From contig NZ_AP023176.1 in the NCBI RefSeq assembly GCF_013426895.1, positions 1,550,001 through 1,614,000 of the forward strand: a stretch of 64,000 nucleotides of DNA, written 5' to 3'. Below, in pieces: positions 35,624 to 44,460 of this stretch. The DNA comes from Paraburkholderia largidicola. Its GTDB lineage: Bacteria > Pseudomonadota > Gammaproteobacteria > Burkholderiales > Burkholderiaceae. The notes under the pieces were generated by a model, which worked only from the letters and a program-made list of their open reading frames with translations, was not told the DNA's origin and searched no databases. Positions within the stretch are counted from its first letter, which is position 1. The number at the start of each line of letters is the position of its first letter. A program made the position numbers and the translations under genes.

Positions 35624-36487
35624 TCAGAACCCGTAAAGCCGCGCGGGATTCGTCACCAGCAGCTTCTCGCGCAGCGCAGCGTCTGGACAGAAACGGAACA
35701 GCAGATCGACCAGTTCGCCGTCGTTCGGCATGTCCTTGCTGATGTTCGGATGCGGCCAGTCGGTGCCCCACAGCACGCGGTCCGGCGCCGCTTCGATCAG
35801 CGTGCGTGCAAAGGGAATTGCGTCGTCGAAAGGTCGCCGCCCTGCGGACACGCGTTCTGCGCCGCAGACCTTAACCCATGCGAGCGGATTGCGCATGAGC
35901 TCGAGCAGTTGCCTGAACGGCTGCTGATCCAGCCCGGCTTCGGCACGCACGCGCCCCATGTGGTCGATCACGAACGGCACCTTGATACGTGCGATCCGCT
36001 CCGCGTATTGCAGGATGTCCTGCGCGTCCAGATGCAGCACCACATGCCAGCCGAGCCGTTCGATACGCTCCAGCACGGAGTCGAATACGTCGAGATCCGG
36101 CGCGCCGCCCAGATGCGCGACGAAGTTGAAGCGCACCCCGCGCACGCCGTGTGCGTCCAGATGAGCAAGCTGTTCGTCGGTGACATTGCCGTCGACGATC
36201 GCGACGCCGCGATAGCGCCCCTCGCCGCGCGCAATCGCGTCGAGCATCGCCGTGTTGTCGGTGCCGTGGCAACTGGCCTGCACGATCACACCCCGGCTCG
36301 CGCCGAGAAAATCATGCAACGCGGCGAGACGCTCGAACGGCGCGTCGGGCGGCGTATAGCTGCGGTCCGGCGCATACGGGAAGACATCCGCGGGGCCGAA
36401 TACGTGGCAATGGGCGTCGCAGGCGCCAGCGGGCAGCGCATGGGCAGGTTGAACGGGATGGGGATCGGGCGGCAAACAGGATTTCAT
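35624..36487 (-). CDS. Metal-dependent amidohydrolase, 2-pyrone-4,6-dicarboxylate lactonase-like
   Basis: 287 residues from the ATG at 36487. The TIM barrel starts with the metal-site DAHCHVFGP, continues with VIDHMGRV and ends with the GTDWPHPN strand. This is the LigI/amidohydrolase_2 class, which hydrolyses lactones or decarboxylates aromatic acids. Together with DctA downstream and the divergent LysR regulator at 36621 it suggests use of a dicarboxylic lactone or aromatic acid; the exact substrate cannot be read. Confidence 0.87.
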   Translation of the reverse strand: MKSCLPPDPHPVQPAHALPAGACDAHCHVFGPADVFPYAPDRSYTPPDAPFERLAALHDFLGASRGVIVQASCHGTDNTAMLDAIARGEGRYRGVAIVDGNVTDEQLAHLDAHGVRGVRFNFVAHLGGAPDLDVFDSVLERIERLGWHVVLHLDAQDILQYAERIARIKVPFVIDHMGRVRAEAGLDQQPFRQLLELMRNPLAWVKVCGAERVSAGRRPFDDAIPFARTLIEAAPDRVLWGTDWPHPNISKDMPNDGELVDLLFRFCPDAALREKLLVTNPARLYGF

Positions 36488-36596
36488 CGAACGTCGTCTC
36501 TTTGTGCGTGTTCCGCGTGCAGCGCGGATTTCCATTGGGTGAGCGGATTGTGACGGCGCATGGTTCTGTCTACAATTGCCATACCCAACTAGCTGA

Positions 36597-36613
36597 TATG
36601 TGAAATTCACATA
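36597..36613. promoter_or_regulatory. Perfect 17-bp palindrome in the LysR/amidohydrolase divergent promoter
   Basis: TATGTGAAATTCACATA has two perfect 8-bp arms around one central base and ends 8 bp before the LysR start codon. It fits the T-N11-A LysR box style and is a candidate autoregulatory operator that would also control the divergent amidohydrolase-dctA operon. Confidence 0.55.
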
Positions 36614-36620
36614 CCTCTCA

Positions 36621-37553
36621 ATGGAACTGAAACAGCTCGAGGCATTCGTTCAGGTCGCTGAACTTGGAAGCTTCACGCGCGCTGCGATCACGCTGGATAC
36701 CAACCAGCCCGCTCTGAGCCGGCTCGTGCGGCAACTGGAAGTCGAATTGCGCCACACGCTGCTCGAACGCAACGGACGCGGCGTGACGCCGACGCCCGCC
36801 GGTCAGCGGATGCTCGCACACGCGAAAGGCATCCTTCAGCAAGTGCAACGTGCGTCGCAGGACCTCGACGGATTGCATGGCGCGCCCGGCGGTCATTTCG
36901 GCATCGGCATCACACCCAGTTTCGCGAAGGTCGCGACGCACGAACTCGTCAAGAGCTTTCGGACGACGTTCCCAGGCGCCACCATCTCCGTGGCGCAGGG
37001 TCTGTCCACCTATCTGATCGAATGGCTGATGATGGGCAGGATCGATGTCGCGGTCATGTACGACACGTTCGATACGCCGTTGATCGACAAGCGAACCATC
37101 TTTACCGAAGAGTTGTTTTTGATTGGCCCGGATACGGGCGACGCAGCCGGCGATGCGCCCCTTGCGCCTCTTGCGCCTCTTGCCGCCGTTCCATTGCGTG
37201 AGATTGCGCGTTATCCGCTCGTGATCCCCGGCCGCATGCATGCGATCAGGCGGATGGTCGAATCGGCAGCGGCGGAGCAAGGCGTGCGTTTGCGGATCGA
37301 ACTGGAGGTCGATGCCGTCACGTCGATTCTCGACCTCGTTACCGAGGGCATCGGGTACGCGGTGCTATCGCTGAACGCGACTGCAAGCGATGCGCTCAAG
37401 CGCCGCTTCCAGGTCATGCGAATCACTGAACCGACACTCTTCAGCCGCCTCGCGATAGCGACCAGCAGCAAGCACACGTTGTCACAACTGGCCGTTCAGG
37501 CAATTGCGATGCTTGAAGCGAAGATTCTGCCGTTGTATGGCAATGCCATGTGA
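36621..37553 (+). CDS. LysR-family transcriptional regulator
   Basis: 310 residues from the ATG at 36621; an upstream GTG at 36600 lies within the palindrome and is rejected. N-terminal winged helix MELKQLEAFVQVAELGSFTR and TLDTNQPALSRLVRQ, co-inducer domain to the end. A short tandem repeat (residues reading PLAPLAPLAAVPL, coded by 9-bp copies near 37155-37187) lengthens one loop. Likely activator of the divergent amidohydrolase-dctA operon in response to its substrate. Confidence 0.9.
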   Translation: MELKQLEAFVQVAELGSFTRAAITLDTNQPALSRLVRQLEVELRHTLLERNGRGVTPTPAGQRMLAHAKGILQQVQRASQDLDGLHGAPGGHFGIGITPSFAKVATHELVKSFRTTFPGATISVAQGLSTYLIEWLMMGRIDVAVMYDTFDTPLIDKRTIFTEELFLIGPDTGDAAGDAPLAPLAPLAAVPLREIARYPLVIPGRMHAIRRMVESAAAEQGVRLRIELEVDAVTSILDLVTEGIGYAVLSLNATASDALKRRFQVMRITEPTLFSRLAIATSSKHTLSQLAVQAIAMLEAKILPLYGNAM

Positions 37554-37602
37554 GGTGTGTGCGCGTGCTCACAAGTACGACGGCATAGGGCGGTTCAGGT
37601 CA

Positions 37603-38115
37603 TCACCGCAGACAATAGAGAGCTGCGATAGAAATGGCGTTTCGCAACGAATGAATCAACGCGACCATCCAGAAGGCCTGGCCCCGACGCATCTTTTCGA
37701 CGACGAATACATAACCCAATACGATACCAATCGGAAACGTAGTGAGCACGTATTTCCAGCTATAGGTATGCATGGCCGCAAACAGTGCCGCGGACAGCAC
37801 GATCGCGGTCCAGGGGCCTGCACCGAGCTTGTTGCGAAGTAACGTAATGCATCCCCACTGGTTGAATGCGGTTTCGGCCAGAGGTGCAATCAGACACCCG
37901 AGAGCGAGGGCAGAGACGATACCGTGTGAGCCCAGACCCGGACCGCCAATCGGCTGGCCCGGAAAAAGCACATTGGCAATGAAGTCGAGCGGCAGCGGTA
38001 ATAGTTCAGTAGCGAGCAGCGCCAAAGGAATCATTAGCCATGGCGGTGTATTCAGTCCGCGTTCAAATAACGTATCGCCAATAAATGACGATGCTCCCGC
38101 ATCTGGTGATCGCAT
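37603..38115 (-). CDS. CPBP-family intramembrane protein with degenerate active site
   Basis: 170 residues with about five hydrophobic segments. The order APLAETAFNQWG, FAAMHTYSW, LIHSLRNA matches the CPBP (Rce1/Abi) family motifs EExxxR, FxxxH, HxxxN. The first motif, normally a Glu pair and an Arg, is AET with Gln, so peptidase activity is doubtful while the other two are intact. No partner gene is adjacent. A role in peptide processing or bacteriocin immunity is known for the family only. Confidence 0.68.
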   Translation of the reverse strand: MRSPDAGASSFIGDTLFERGLNTPPWLMIPLALLATELLPLPLDFIANVLFPGQPIGGPGLGSHGIVSALALGCLIAPLAETAFNQWGCITLLRNKLGAGPWTAIVLSAALFAAMHTYSWKYVLTTFPIGIVLGYVFVVEKMRRGQAFWMVALIHSLRNAISIAALYCLR

Positions 38116-38212
38116 GCTCTCTCCCGTCTATTCTAGTTATTGGCAGCTCATTTCCCCGGCTCGGCATTACCTCGTATCAAGCCGTGGCTCGCGAGCACGT
38201 GTTTACGCGCAA

Positions 38213-38644
38213 TCAATGGTAAATGGTCCTGGACGACTGAAGTTTCGTCAACACGCCACCTTTGAACCGGAACCACCCCTGTGAGCTTTGCATCACGACT
38301 TCGTCACCTTGCCAGAACACGCGCTTGACCGTCATGCGTTTGTTCGAGCGCTGCACAAGCGGCGGTTGATGGCGAAAGTCGTACAGCACCGGCCCGGAAT
38401 CGGTCTGCACAAGCGCGCGAGAGACAGTTTGACTGGCGTCGTCGACCTCATCGAAATGCGTGAGCGTGTTAGCGCCGAAGCGATCGAAAATAACCTTGTC
38501 GAGCATCCCCAAGAAGTCACGATCTGCGCGCGAGAATTGCAGCGTTCCCGAGGGCGTGACGAACGGGCCAGACGCATTGCTTTGCGCATGAACGCAAGTC
38601 GTGACCAGGCAGGCTGCGAGTGCAGCAAGTAGTCGTCGTTTCAT
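38213..38644 (-). CDS. Secreted small protein, unknown function
   Basis: 143 residues. Signal peptide KRRLLAALAACLVTTC then VHA-Q. The mature protein is mixed alpha/beta with LMDKVIFDRFG-like helix and a C-terminal beta region (VKRVFWQGDEVVMQSSQGWF); no family recognised. Its start overlaps the LysR stop at 38641 as ATGA, so the two are translationally coupled, which is unusual for a regulator and a periplasmic protein. Confidence 0.7.
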   Translation of the reverse strand: MKRRLLAALAACLVTTCVHAQSNASGPFVTPSGTLQFSRADRDFLGMLDKVIFDRFGANTLTHFDEVDDASQTVSRALVQTDSGPVLYDFRHQPPLVQRSNKRMTVKRVFWQGDEVVMQSSQGWFRFKGGVLTKLQSSRTIYH

Positions 38645-39585
38645 CTTCTTCCAGATTCCGCGTTAGCCCCGACTACAAGGCACCGGCCAATAAAGTCGAG
38701 TGGTTCATTTTTTAGTTCGGTCGCGATGAACTCGACAAACGCACGCGCTGCGAGACGGCTGGCACGCCCCATCGGGAAATAGGCATGCACAGGCAGTTCC
38801 GCCATCTTCCAGTCGGGCAGCAGGTGCACGAGCGTTCCATCTTCGACTTGCGATCGACACGCCCACGATGTCGTCGACACGATTCCAAGCCCGGAAGCCG
38901 CCGCTGCAAGCGCGCCCGCGGTGTCGTTGGTCGAAACATGCGGCTGCACGTCGACCGATGTCGTCTCGCCATCGCGCTCGAATTGCCATGAAGACACGTG
39001 CCCCCCGGCCGGTCCGCCGACGATGCGATGCCTGGCGATATCTTCCGGCAACACCGGTGTCCCGTGCCGCTCGACATACGCAGGCGAAGCCACGACAACG
39101 CGGTGCATCGTGCCAATCAATCTGGCCGTACCCGCGGAGTCCGGCAGGCTGCCCACCCGGATGCCGACGTCGACTGCTTCGCGAATCATGTCCTGCCACC
39201 GGTCGTCGAGCATGACCTCGACTCTGAGCGACGGGTGACGTTCAGTAAAGGCGGAAAGGCGCGGCAGGATCACGCAGATGGCCATCGTCGAAGGCATCGC
39301 GACACGCAGCACGCCGCGCAATTCGCCCGTCTCACGAACACTGTTCTCCGCGTCGTCGATGGCCGCCAGGATCGGCTCCATGCGGGCCAGAAATTCCAGA
39401 CCGGCTTCCGTCGGCACCACGGCGCGCGTTGTTCGCGTCAGCAAGCGGGCGCCAAGGCCCGCTTCGAGTTCGGCGATCATTCTCGACACTTGCGATTGCG
39501 CCAGTCCGCATTCCCGCGCAGCCGCCGAAAAGCTGCCGAGCCGTGCGACGCGGGTGTAAAGCCTGAACGTAAGGACGTCCTTCAA
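38641..39585 (-). CDS. LysR-family transcriptional regulator with TTG start
   Basis: 314 residues if started at the TTG at 39585, directly after AAGGAGGGAGC; the longer open frame to 39639 adds residues absent from the family. The N-terminus reads LKDVLTFRLYTRVARLGSFS and ECGLAQSQVSRMIAEL. Ends with a normal co-inducer domain. Divergent from the NmrA-like gene at 39847, about 260 bp away, which is its first candidate target along with the genes behind it. Confidence 0.88.
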   Translation of the reverse strand: MKDVLTFRLYTRVARLGSFSAAARECGLAQSQVSRMIAELEAGLGARLLTRTTRAVVPTEAGLEFLARMEPILAAIDDAENSVRETGELRGVLRVAMPSTMAICVILPRLSAFTERHPSLRVEVMLDDRWQDMIREAVDVGIRVGSLPDSAGTARLIGTMHRVVVASPAYVERHGTPVLPEDIARHRIVGGPAGGHVSSWQFERDGETTSVDVQPHVSTNDTAGALAAAASGLGIVSTTSWACRSQVEDGTLVHLLPDWKMAELPVHAYFPMGRASRLAARAFVEFIATELKNEPLDFIGRCLVVGANAESGRR

Positions 39586-39846
39586 GCTCCCTCCTTTCTC
39601 AAGCGGACCACAGGGCCGATTGACCGCTCCGGCTCGCATCGATGCAACTCCAGCATAAATGTTAGCCGAATCCAGTGGCTACCGGAATTGAAGCGAAAAC
39701 GCCAAATTGTCGACATGGCGCGGCATTGATTGCCGCACCCTGATCGGAACCATGCAAGGGCCCGGCTTCCGATGTCCTCACCGCCCTGCAACCGAAGTCC
39801 GCCGCTACTTTTACCCGCTGCGGCTTCGTATCTGGAGAAATTGATC

Positions 39847-40740
39847 ATGACCACAGTCCTCGTGACCGGCGCTTCTGGCGACACCGGCCGTCCGACCGTC
39901 GAGCGTCTGCTCGAGAAGGGTTTTCATGTCCGCGCGCTTGTGCGCAAGGATGACCATCGCGCGCAGCGGCTGCGCGATCTGGGCGCCGAGGTCGTATTCG
40001 GCGACATGATGAGCCTGCGCGATATTCGCCTCGCCATGGCCGGCGTCCAGCGCGCCTATTTCTGCTTTCCACTCGCCGAAGGGCTGGTCGAAGCGGCAGT
40101 GATCTTCGCACAGGCCGCAAAAGAGCAGGATCTGGAACTGATCGTGAACATGTCGCATAAGCAGTCGCGTCCCGCGGCGCGCAGCAAGGCGACGCAAAAC
40201 CACTGGCTCTCCGAGCAGATATTCAACTGGTCCGGCGTGCCTTCGGTGCATCTGCGTGTCACGTTCTTTGCCGAGTGGCTGCTGTATATCGCGCCACAGA
40301 TCCGCTATGGCCGCTATGTGATGCCCTACAACAAGGACAGCCGCTTCGCACCCATCGCCGGTAGCGACATTGCGCGCATCATCGCGGGCATTGTCGACAA
40401 TGCGGCCCCTTACGTCGGAAAGGCACTGGCGCTTCACGGGCCCGTCGAATACAGCCATGAAGAACTCGCCGCCGAAGTGAGCCGCGTGCTCGATAAAACT
40501 CTTCCCTATGAGCATGTCACCGTATCGACGTTTCTCGAACTGTTCGGTCTCCAGCATGCCGATGCGATGCGTCGCCATTTCGAAGCCGTCACGATCGATC
40601 AGCAGGAAGGACTGCTGGCAGGCACCGACAGCACCGGTACGGAAATCATCGGCCAGCCGCTGACGACGGTCGAGCAGTTCATCCACGCGAATCTGTCGAA
40701 GTTCGTCATCGAGTACCCGCTGCAAACCTCAACGCACTAA
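39847..40740 (+). CDS. NmrA-like NAD(P)-binding protein (paralogue 1)
   Basis: 297 residues from the ATG at 39847 with GGAG upstream. Rossmann start VLVTGASGDTGRPTVERLL, followed by FAQAAKEQDLELIVNMSHKQ and the SGVPSVHLRVTFFAEWLL segment. NmrA-type SDRs often lack catalysis and act as redox sensors or reductases. Clearly paralogous to the next gene. Divergent from a LysR regulator. Function not assigned. Confidence 0.87.
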   Translation: MTTVLVTGASGDTGRPTVERLLEKGFHVRALVRKDDHRAQRLRDLGAEVVFGDMMSLRDIRLAMAGVQRAYFCFPLAEGLVEAAVIFAQAAKEQDLELIVNMSHKQSRPAARSKATQNHWLSEQIFNWSGVPSVHLRVTFFAEWLLYIAPQIRYGRYVMPYNKDSRFAPIAGSDIARIIAGIVDNAAPYVGKALALHGPVEYSHEELAAEVSRVLDKTLPYEHVTVSTFLELFGLQHADAMRRHFEAVTIDQQEGLLAGTDSTGTEIIGQPLTTVEQFIHANLSKFVIEYPLQTSTH

Positions 40741-40752
40741 TCCGGTGCGGGA

Positions 40753-40783
40753 CGTCCGGAAGCGCGTTCAGACGCTCCGGACG
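40753..40783. terminator. Hairpin between the NmrA paralogues
   Basis: Arms CGTCCGGA (40753-40760) and TCCGGACG (40776-40783) extend inwards by GCG/CGC with one bulged A. No T-run follows, so it may only attenuate read-through to the next paralogue. Confidence 0.4.
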
Positions 40784-41001
40784 GCGCTCGAACCGATTCA
40801 TGCTGTTCCAGGATAGGTGATAGCTTCAAACGACGGCTACCGCGCTTCGCTGCAATACACGATATTGAGAACCAGGGAAGCCAATCGCCGATTGCAAGAA
40901 AGCGATTCACCAGGTTGGTCTCTGTGATGCATGCCATTCGCGTGGGTCACGACGGTACAGCTTCGAAATCATTCAACTCTATTTACTAAGGAATATTAAC
41001 C

Positions 41002-41880
41002 ATGTCCAAGAAAGTTCTGATTACAGGTGCCACGGGCGATACGGGTCGCGCCGCGGTTCGTGAGTCGATCGCGCTCGGTCTCAGTGTGCGTGCGATGGTG
41101 CATCGTAAAGACGACCGGTCGGCGGCGCTCGAAGCGCTCGGCGCTGAAGTGGTCGTCGGCGATCTTCTCGAGATCAATACCGTTCGCGACGCCATGACAG
41201 GTGTGGACGCGGCTTATCTGGTCTGGCCCGTGCAGCCCGGATTGATCAACGCCACGGTGAACTTCGCGCAAGCCGCCAAAGAAACAGGCGTCAAGACCGT
41301 CATCAACCTCTCGCAGCGCTCAGCCAACCGCGAGTCCACCAGCGATTCGTGCCGCGACACGTTCATCGCGGAAGAAATTCTCAACTGGTCGGGCCTGCCC
41401 GTCATTCACCTTCGTCCCACTTACTTCCTCGAGTGGCTGCTCTATCCCTGGCAACTTCCGTATCTGCAACAAGGCATTCTGCGCATGCCCGTCGGCAAGG
41501 GTCGTCACTCGCCGATCGCAGCCGACGATCAGGGCCGCACCATTGCCGCGCTGCTGAAGAATCCGGAAGGCCATATCGGTACCACGATCCCGCTTTCCGG
41601 TCCCGTCGAAATGGACCACGAGCAGATGGCAGCGGAATTGTCCGAGGCGCTCGGTCGCAAGATCGTCTTTCAGGATCTGCCGATTGATGAATATTGCAGC
41701 TCGATCGAAGCGATGGGCGTACCGCCTTATATCGTCCAGCATCTGGGCGGCGCAATGGCCGATTACCAGAATGGCCGTATGTCCGGCGCGGATGACAACG
41801 TCGAAAAGCTGACGGGCCGCAGGTCGATGACCGTTGGCGAATTCGCCCGCCTTCACGCTGACAAGCTCGACGGCAAATGA
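41002..41880 (+). CDS. NmrA-like NAD(P)-binding protein (paralogue 2)
   Basis: 292 residues with AAGGAATATTAACC before the ATG. Start KKVLITGATGDTGRAAVRES and the shared segments FAQAAKETGVKTVINLSQRS and GLPVIHLRPTYFLEWLLYPW show common ancestry with the preceding gene. About 260 bp separate the two, with its own ribosome site. Probably an oxidoreductase or NADP sensor; no catalytic Tyr-x3-Lys pattern of classical SDRs is apparent. Confidence 0.87.
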   Translation: MSKKVLITGATGDTGRAAVRESIALGLSVRAMVHRKDDRSAALEALGAEVVVGDLLEINTVRDAMTGVDAAYLVWPVQPGLINATVNFAQAAKETGVKTVINLSQRSANRESTSDSCRDTFIAEEILNWSGLPVIHLRPTYFLEWLLYPWQLPYLQQGILRMPVGKGRHSPIAADDQGRTIAALLKNPEGHIGTTIPLSGPVEMDHEQMAAELSEALGRKIVFQDLPIDEYCSSIEAMGVPPYIVQHLGGAMADYQNGRMSGADDNVEKLTGRRSMTVGEFARLHADKLDGK

Positions 41881-41957
41881 CGTCCACGGGTTCCCAACCG
41901 CTTCTTCGAAAACGGGAACCCACCATTATTTTCAATCGAATTCGAAAGGTCATCATC

Positions 41958-42704
41958 ATGCAACTTTCTCAATCTGTCGTGCTCGTCACCGGCGCAAATC
42001 GTGGCATTGGGCGCGTATTCGTCGCCGAACTGCTCAAGCGAGGTGTGTCGAAGATCTATGTCGCCGCGCGTGACACCACATCGCTCAAAGCGCTTCTCAA
42101 AGATGGCGATCGACGGCTCGTACCGCTTCCGCTCGACGTCACCGACCCCGATCAGGTAGCGGCTGCCGCAGTCATTGCATCGGACGTGACGCTCCTGATC
42201 AATAACGCGGGCTACGCCGCGTTCGAAGGCGCCATTTCCGCGTCCGGCATCGACCTTGCCCGCGAGGAGATGGAAGTCAATTATTTCGGCACCTTGGCGC
42301 TAACCCGCGCGTTCGCTCCCGTATTGGCCAGCAACGGTGGTGGCGCACTGCTCAACATGCTGTCGATGCTCTCGCTGATCAGCCTGCCCGTGGCCGCGAC
42401 CTACTCGGCCTCCAAGGCGGCGAGCCTGTCGCTGACCCGCAGCGTGCGCGCTGAACTCGGCGCACAGGGTACGCAGGTGGTCGGCGTTCTTGCCGTTCAG
42501 ACCGAAACGGAAATGGGCGCGAAACTGCCCGAGCCGCGCATGACGCCGCAGGAAGTCGTCACGGATGCGCTCGATGCGATTCAGGCAGGCACCAACGACG
42601 AGATCGTCGCTGGCGATCAATCTCGCGGTATTCACGCAGCCTTCACTGCAGATCCGAAAGGCTTGCAGGCGAAGATGTCCACGCGGTTGCCACAACGCGC
42701 GTAA
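41958..42704 (+). CDS. Short-chain dehydrogenase/reductase (classical SDR)
   Basis: 248 residues from the ATG at 41958 (GAAAGG upstream). Cofactor loop VTGANRGIGRVFVAEL, the LINNAG motif, and the catalytic Ser/Tyr/Lys with YSASKAASLSLTRSV. Reduces or oxidises a small alcohol/carbonyl with NAD(P)H in the cytoplasm. Follows the second NmrA gene by 78 bp and precedes a carbonic anhydrase gene by 45 bp, so it is likely part of one transcript. Confidence 0.9.
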   Translation: MQLSQSVVLVTGANRGIGRVFVAELLKRGVSKIYVAARDTTSLKALLKDGDRRLVPLPLDVTDPDQVAAAAVIASDVTLLINNAGYAAFEGAISASGIDLAREEMEVNYFGTLALTRAFAPVLASNGGGALLNMLSMLSLISLPVAATYSASKAASLSLTRSVRAELGAQGTQVVGVLAVQTETEMGAKLPEPRMTPQEVVTDALDAIQAGTNDEIVAGDQSRGIHAAFTADPKGLQAKMSTRLPQRA

Positions 42705-42748
42705 TTCCCGCCTTACCCAATTTCTCACGACAAACGATAGAGGTAGTC

Positions 42749-43315
42749 ATGGACTTTTTCGAAACGCTCTCTCACCGTAACGCTGAATACGCGGGAACGG
42801 GCTTTAATGCCGATCTGGAGATGCTGCCGTCGCAACGCACGATGATCATCGGTTGTGTCGATCCGCGCGTCGATCCCATGGACGTGCTCAAGCTGGCGCC
42901 GGGCGAAGCGGCCATCATCCGCAACGTGGGCGGACGCGTGAACCCGGCGCTGCTCGACACGATGGCGATCCTCGGCGCGGTGTCGCGCGCGGCGGGAGAA
43001 GCCGTCGGCGAAGGCTGGAAGCTGATCGTGCTTCAGCATACCGATTGCGGCATCAATGGTTGCTACCATCACGCGCCGACATTGCTGTCGAAGTATATGG
43101 GCGTGGCAGACGACAAGCTGGACGATCTCGCCATCACCGATCCGTACAAGGCAGTGGCGCTCGACGTGGCCTCGCTGAAAGCCAACCCGAATCTGCCGGG
43201 CGGATTCACGGTGACAGGTCTCGTCTATGACGTAAAGACCGGTCGCGTCGAGACAGTCGTTCCTCCCGCGCCGCTGCGGCCCGGGCAGGATCAGCGCCAG
43301 GCTCGTCCAGGTTGA
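42749..43315 (+). CDS. Beta-class carbonic anhydrase
   Basis: 188 residues. Zinc ligands and catalytic dyad are Cys36-x-Asp38-x-Arg40 (IIGCVDPRVDP) and His97-x2-Cys100 (QHTDCG). Interconverts CO2 and bicarbonate. The last 20 residues are a proline/arginine-rich tail. It lies 45 bp after the SDR on the same strand, an unusual operon partner for an SDR and NmrA pair. Confidence 0.9.
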   Translation: MDFFETLSHRNAEYAGTGFNADLEMLPSQRTMIIGCVDPRVDPMDVLKLAPGEAAIIRNVGGRVNPALLDTMAILGAVSRAAGEAVGEGWKLIVLQHTDCGINGCYHHAPTLLSKYMGVADDKLDDLAITDPYKAVALDVASLKANPNLPGGFTVTGLVYDVKTGRVETVVPPAPLRPGQDQRQARPG

Positions 43316-43338
43316 ACGGGCTGTCGCCTCACATCAGT

Positions 43339-43596
43339 TCATTGAACATCGGACAGCAAGGAACCGTCGATAAACGTTCGCGCCCGCCGTTCGCCGTATG
43401 AGAAAGCGTCATCTGGCGATAAAAAATCGAGTCGCTCAGGAAGACTCGCAATCGGTGTGGATAGCACGTTGAGTGAGATGATCGACCACGACACTGAGTA
43501 GCGAAGCTCTCGACCGCTGAGCGAGACGACGTTGTTGGCCGTGACTTCAACATCTATGCTGTAGCCGCGATAGGCAGGGCAGGACTGGCTACTCAT
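43339..43596 (-). CDS. Small conserved-type protein, unknown function
   Basis: 85 residues with AAGGAAG upstream of the ATG at 43596. Contains AYRGYSIDVEV near the start and DAFSYGERRARTFIDG near the end, a plan shared with the protein at 48311 (start ITYRGFEIHV) and with small proteins I recall from other Burkholderiaceae. No signal peptide or membrane span. Converges on the carbonic anhydrase gene. Confidence 0.65.
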   Translation of the reverse strand: MSSQSCPAYRGYSIDVEVTANNVVSLSGRELRYSVSWSIISLNVLSTPIASLPERLDFLSPDDAFSYGERRARTFIDGSLLSDVQ

Positions 43597-43793
43597 GATG
43601 ACTTCCTTATGAAGGCAACATAAGGTCGGCGGGCATTTACGCCTTTTCGATAGCGCGAAACTGCGTCGCGAAGTCAGGAGGAAAAAGTTGAATCGTGATA
43701 GGAATAAGGTGCGGGGAACCGGGAGTGCTTGCGAGAATCCACTCCCGGCGAATGCATCAGAACGCCCACGTTCTTCTTGCCAGGAGCCACAGA

Positions 43794-43937
43794 TTATTTC
43801 TTGTTTGCGCTTTCTTCGACTCGTGCGGTTGCCTTCGGTGCGGTCTTCCAGCTGGAAAGACTCGCCGCAGGGGCCGGCTTTTTCGGTTGTTTAGGCTTCT
43901 TTGCCTCGCGATTACCGCGCAGTTGACCCTTTGCCAT
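43794..43937 (-). CDS. Very small basic protein (47 residues)
   Basis: Starts at the third of three consecutive ATG codons (43937), with GGGAG at the right distance; sequence begins MAKGQLRGNREAKKPKQPKK and ends with ANKK. Lys/Pro/Ala-rich, unstructured, probably a nucleic-acid or ribosome-associated protein. Its codon usage is regular and the ribosome site strong, so I regard it as real. Function unknown. Confidence 0.6.
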   Translation of the reverse strand: MAKGQLRGNREAKKPKQPKKPAPAASLSSWKTAPKATARVEESANKK

Positions 43938-44082
43938 CATCATTCTCCCATTTCGCACAGCCGCGGGTGCGGCAACGTTATCCCCTCATTCTGTGCGCAT
44001 TTATAACGGCTGTCGCGAATTATTTGCTGACGCCGTTTATTCCCTCCGGGCATTCCGACCAGTTGACGAAGTACGGCATCGA

Positions 44083-44259
44083 TCAACGACGCGCCCGCCG
44101 GTTCTTCGGTTTTGGCGGCGTCAGCGCGGCGGTCCAGAAGTTGACCGTCTCACGCTTCGCAGCGGCTGCCACGCGGCCGCGCGCGGAACCAGCCACGGCG
44201 TTCGCGCCACTCAGCCACATGCTCAGAAACGGGTTCTTTTTCAGCCATGGATTTCTCAT
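44083..44259 (-). CDS. Small basic protein, unknown function
   Basis: 58 residues from the ATG at 44259; GGGAGG lies 7 nt upstream. Begins MRNPWLKKNPFLSMWLSGAN and has an Ala-rich middle (VAGSARGRVAAAAKR) and a basic Pro/Lys/Arg tail, so it may bind nucleic acid or a polyanion. It resembles small hypothetical proteins seen near polyhydroxyalkanoate genes, but nothing here proves that. Confidence 0.6.
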   Translation of the reverse strand: MRNPWLKKNPFLSMWLSGANAVAGSARGRVAAAAKRETVNFWTAALTPPKPKNRRARR

Positions 44260-44460
44260 GAGTGTGCCTCCCAATCACGGGAGTTCCTGGTAGCAGGTAA
44301 AGGAAAACATTAGCGCAATGGACGTTCCCGCCAGACTTCGCGATTTAATTTGCGTTTCTTCTGCTTTACGCGCATCGTCAATTCGTTCCCTCGCTTTCCT
44401 GTTATTTCCCGTTTCCGATCCGCAAGATTGCACGCTGCCAAGATCATTTGAGGAGCACTT

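Noticed and set aside
43695..44006. Plus-strand open frames covering the 47-residue gene
   Set aside because: Composition-driven shadows of the minus-strand small gene at 43794; no ribosome site.
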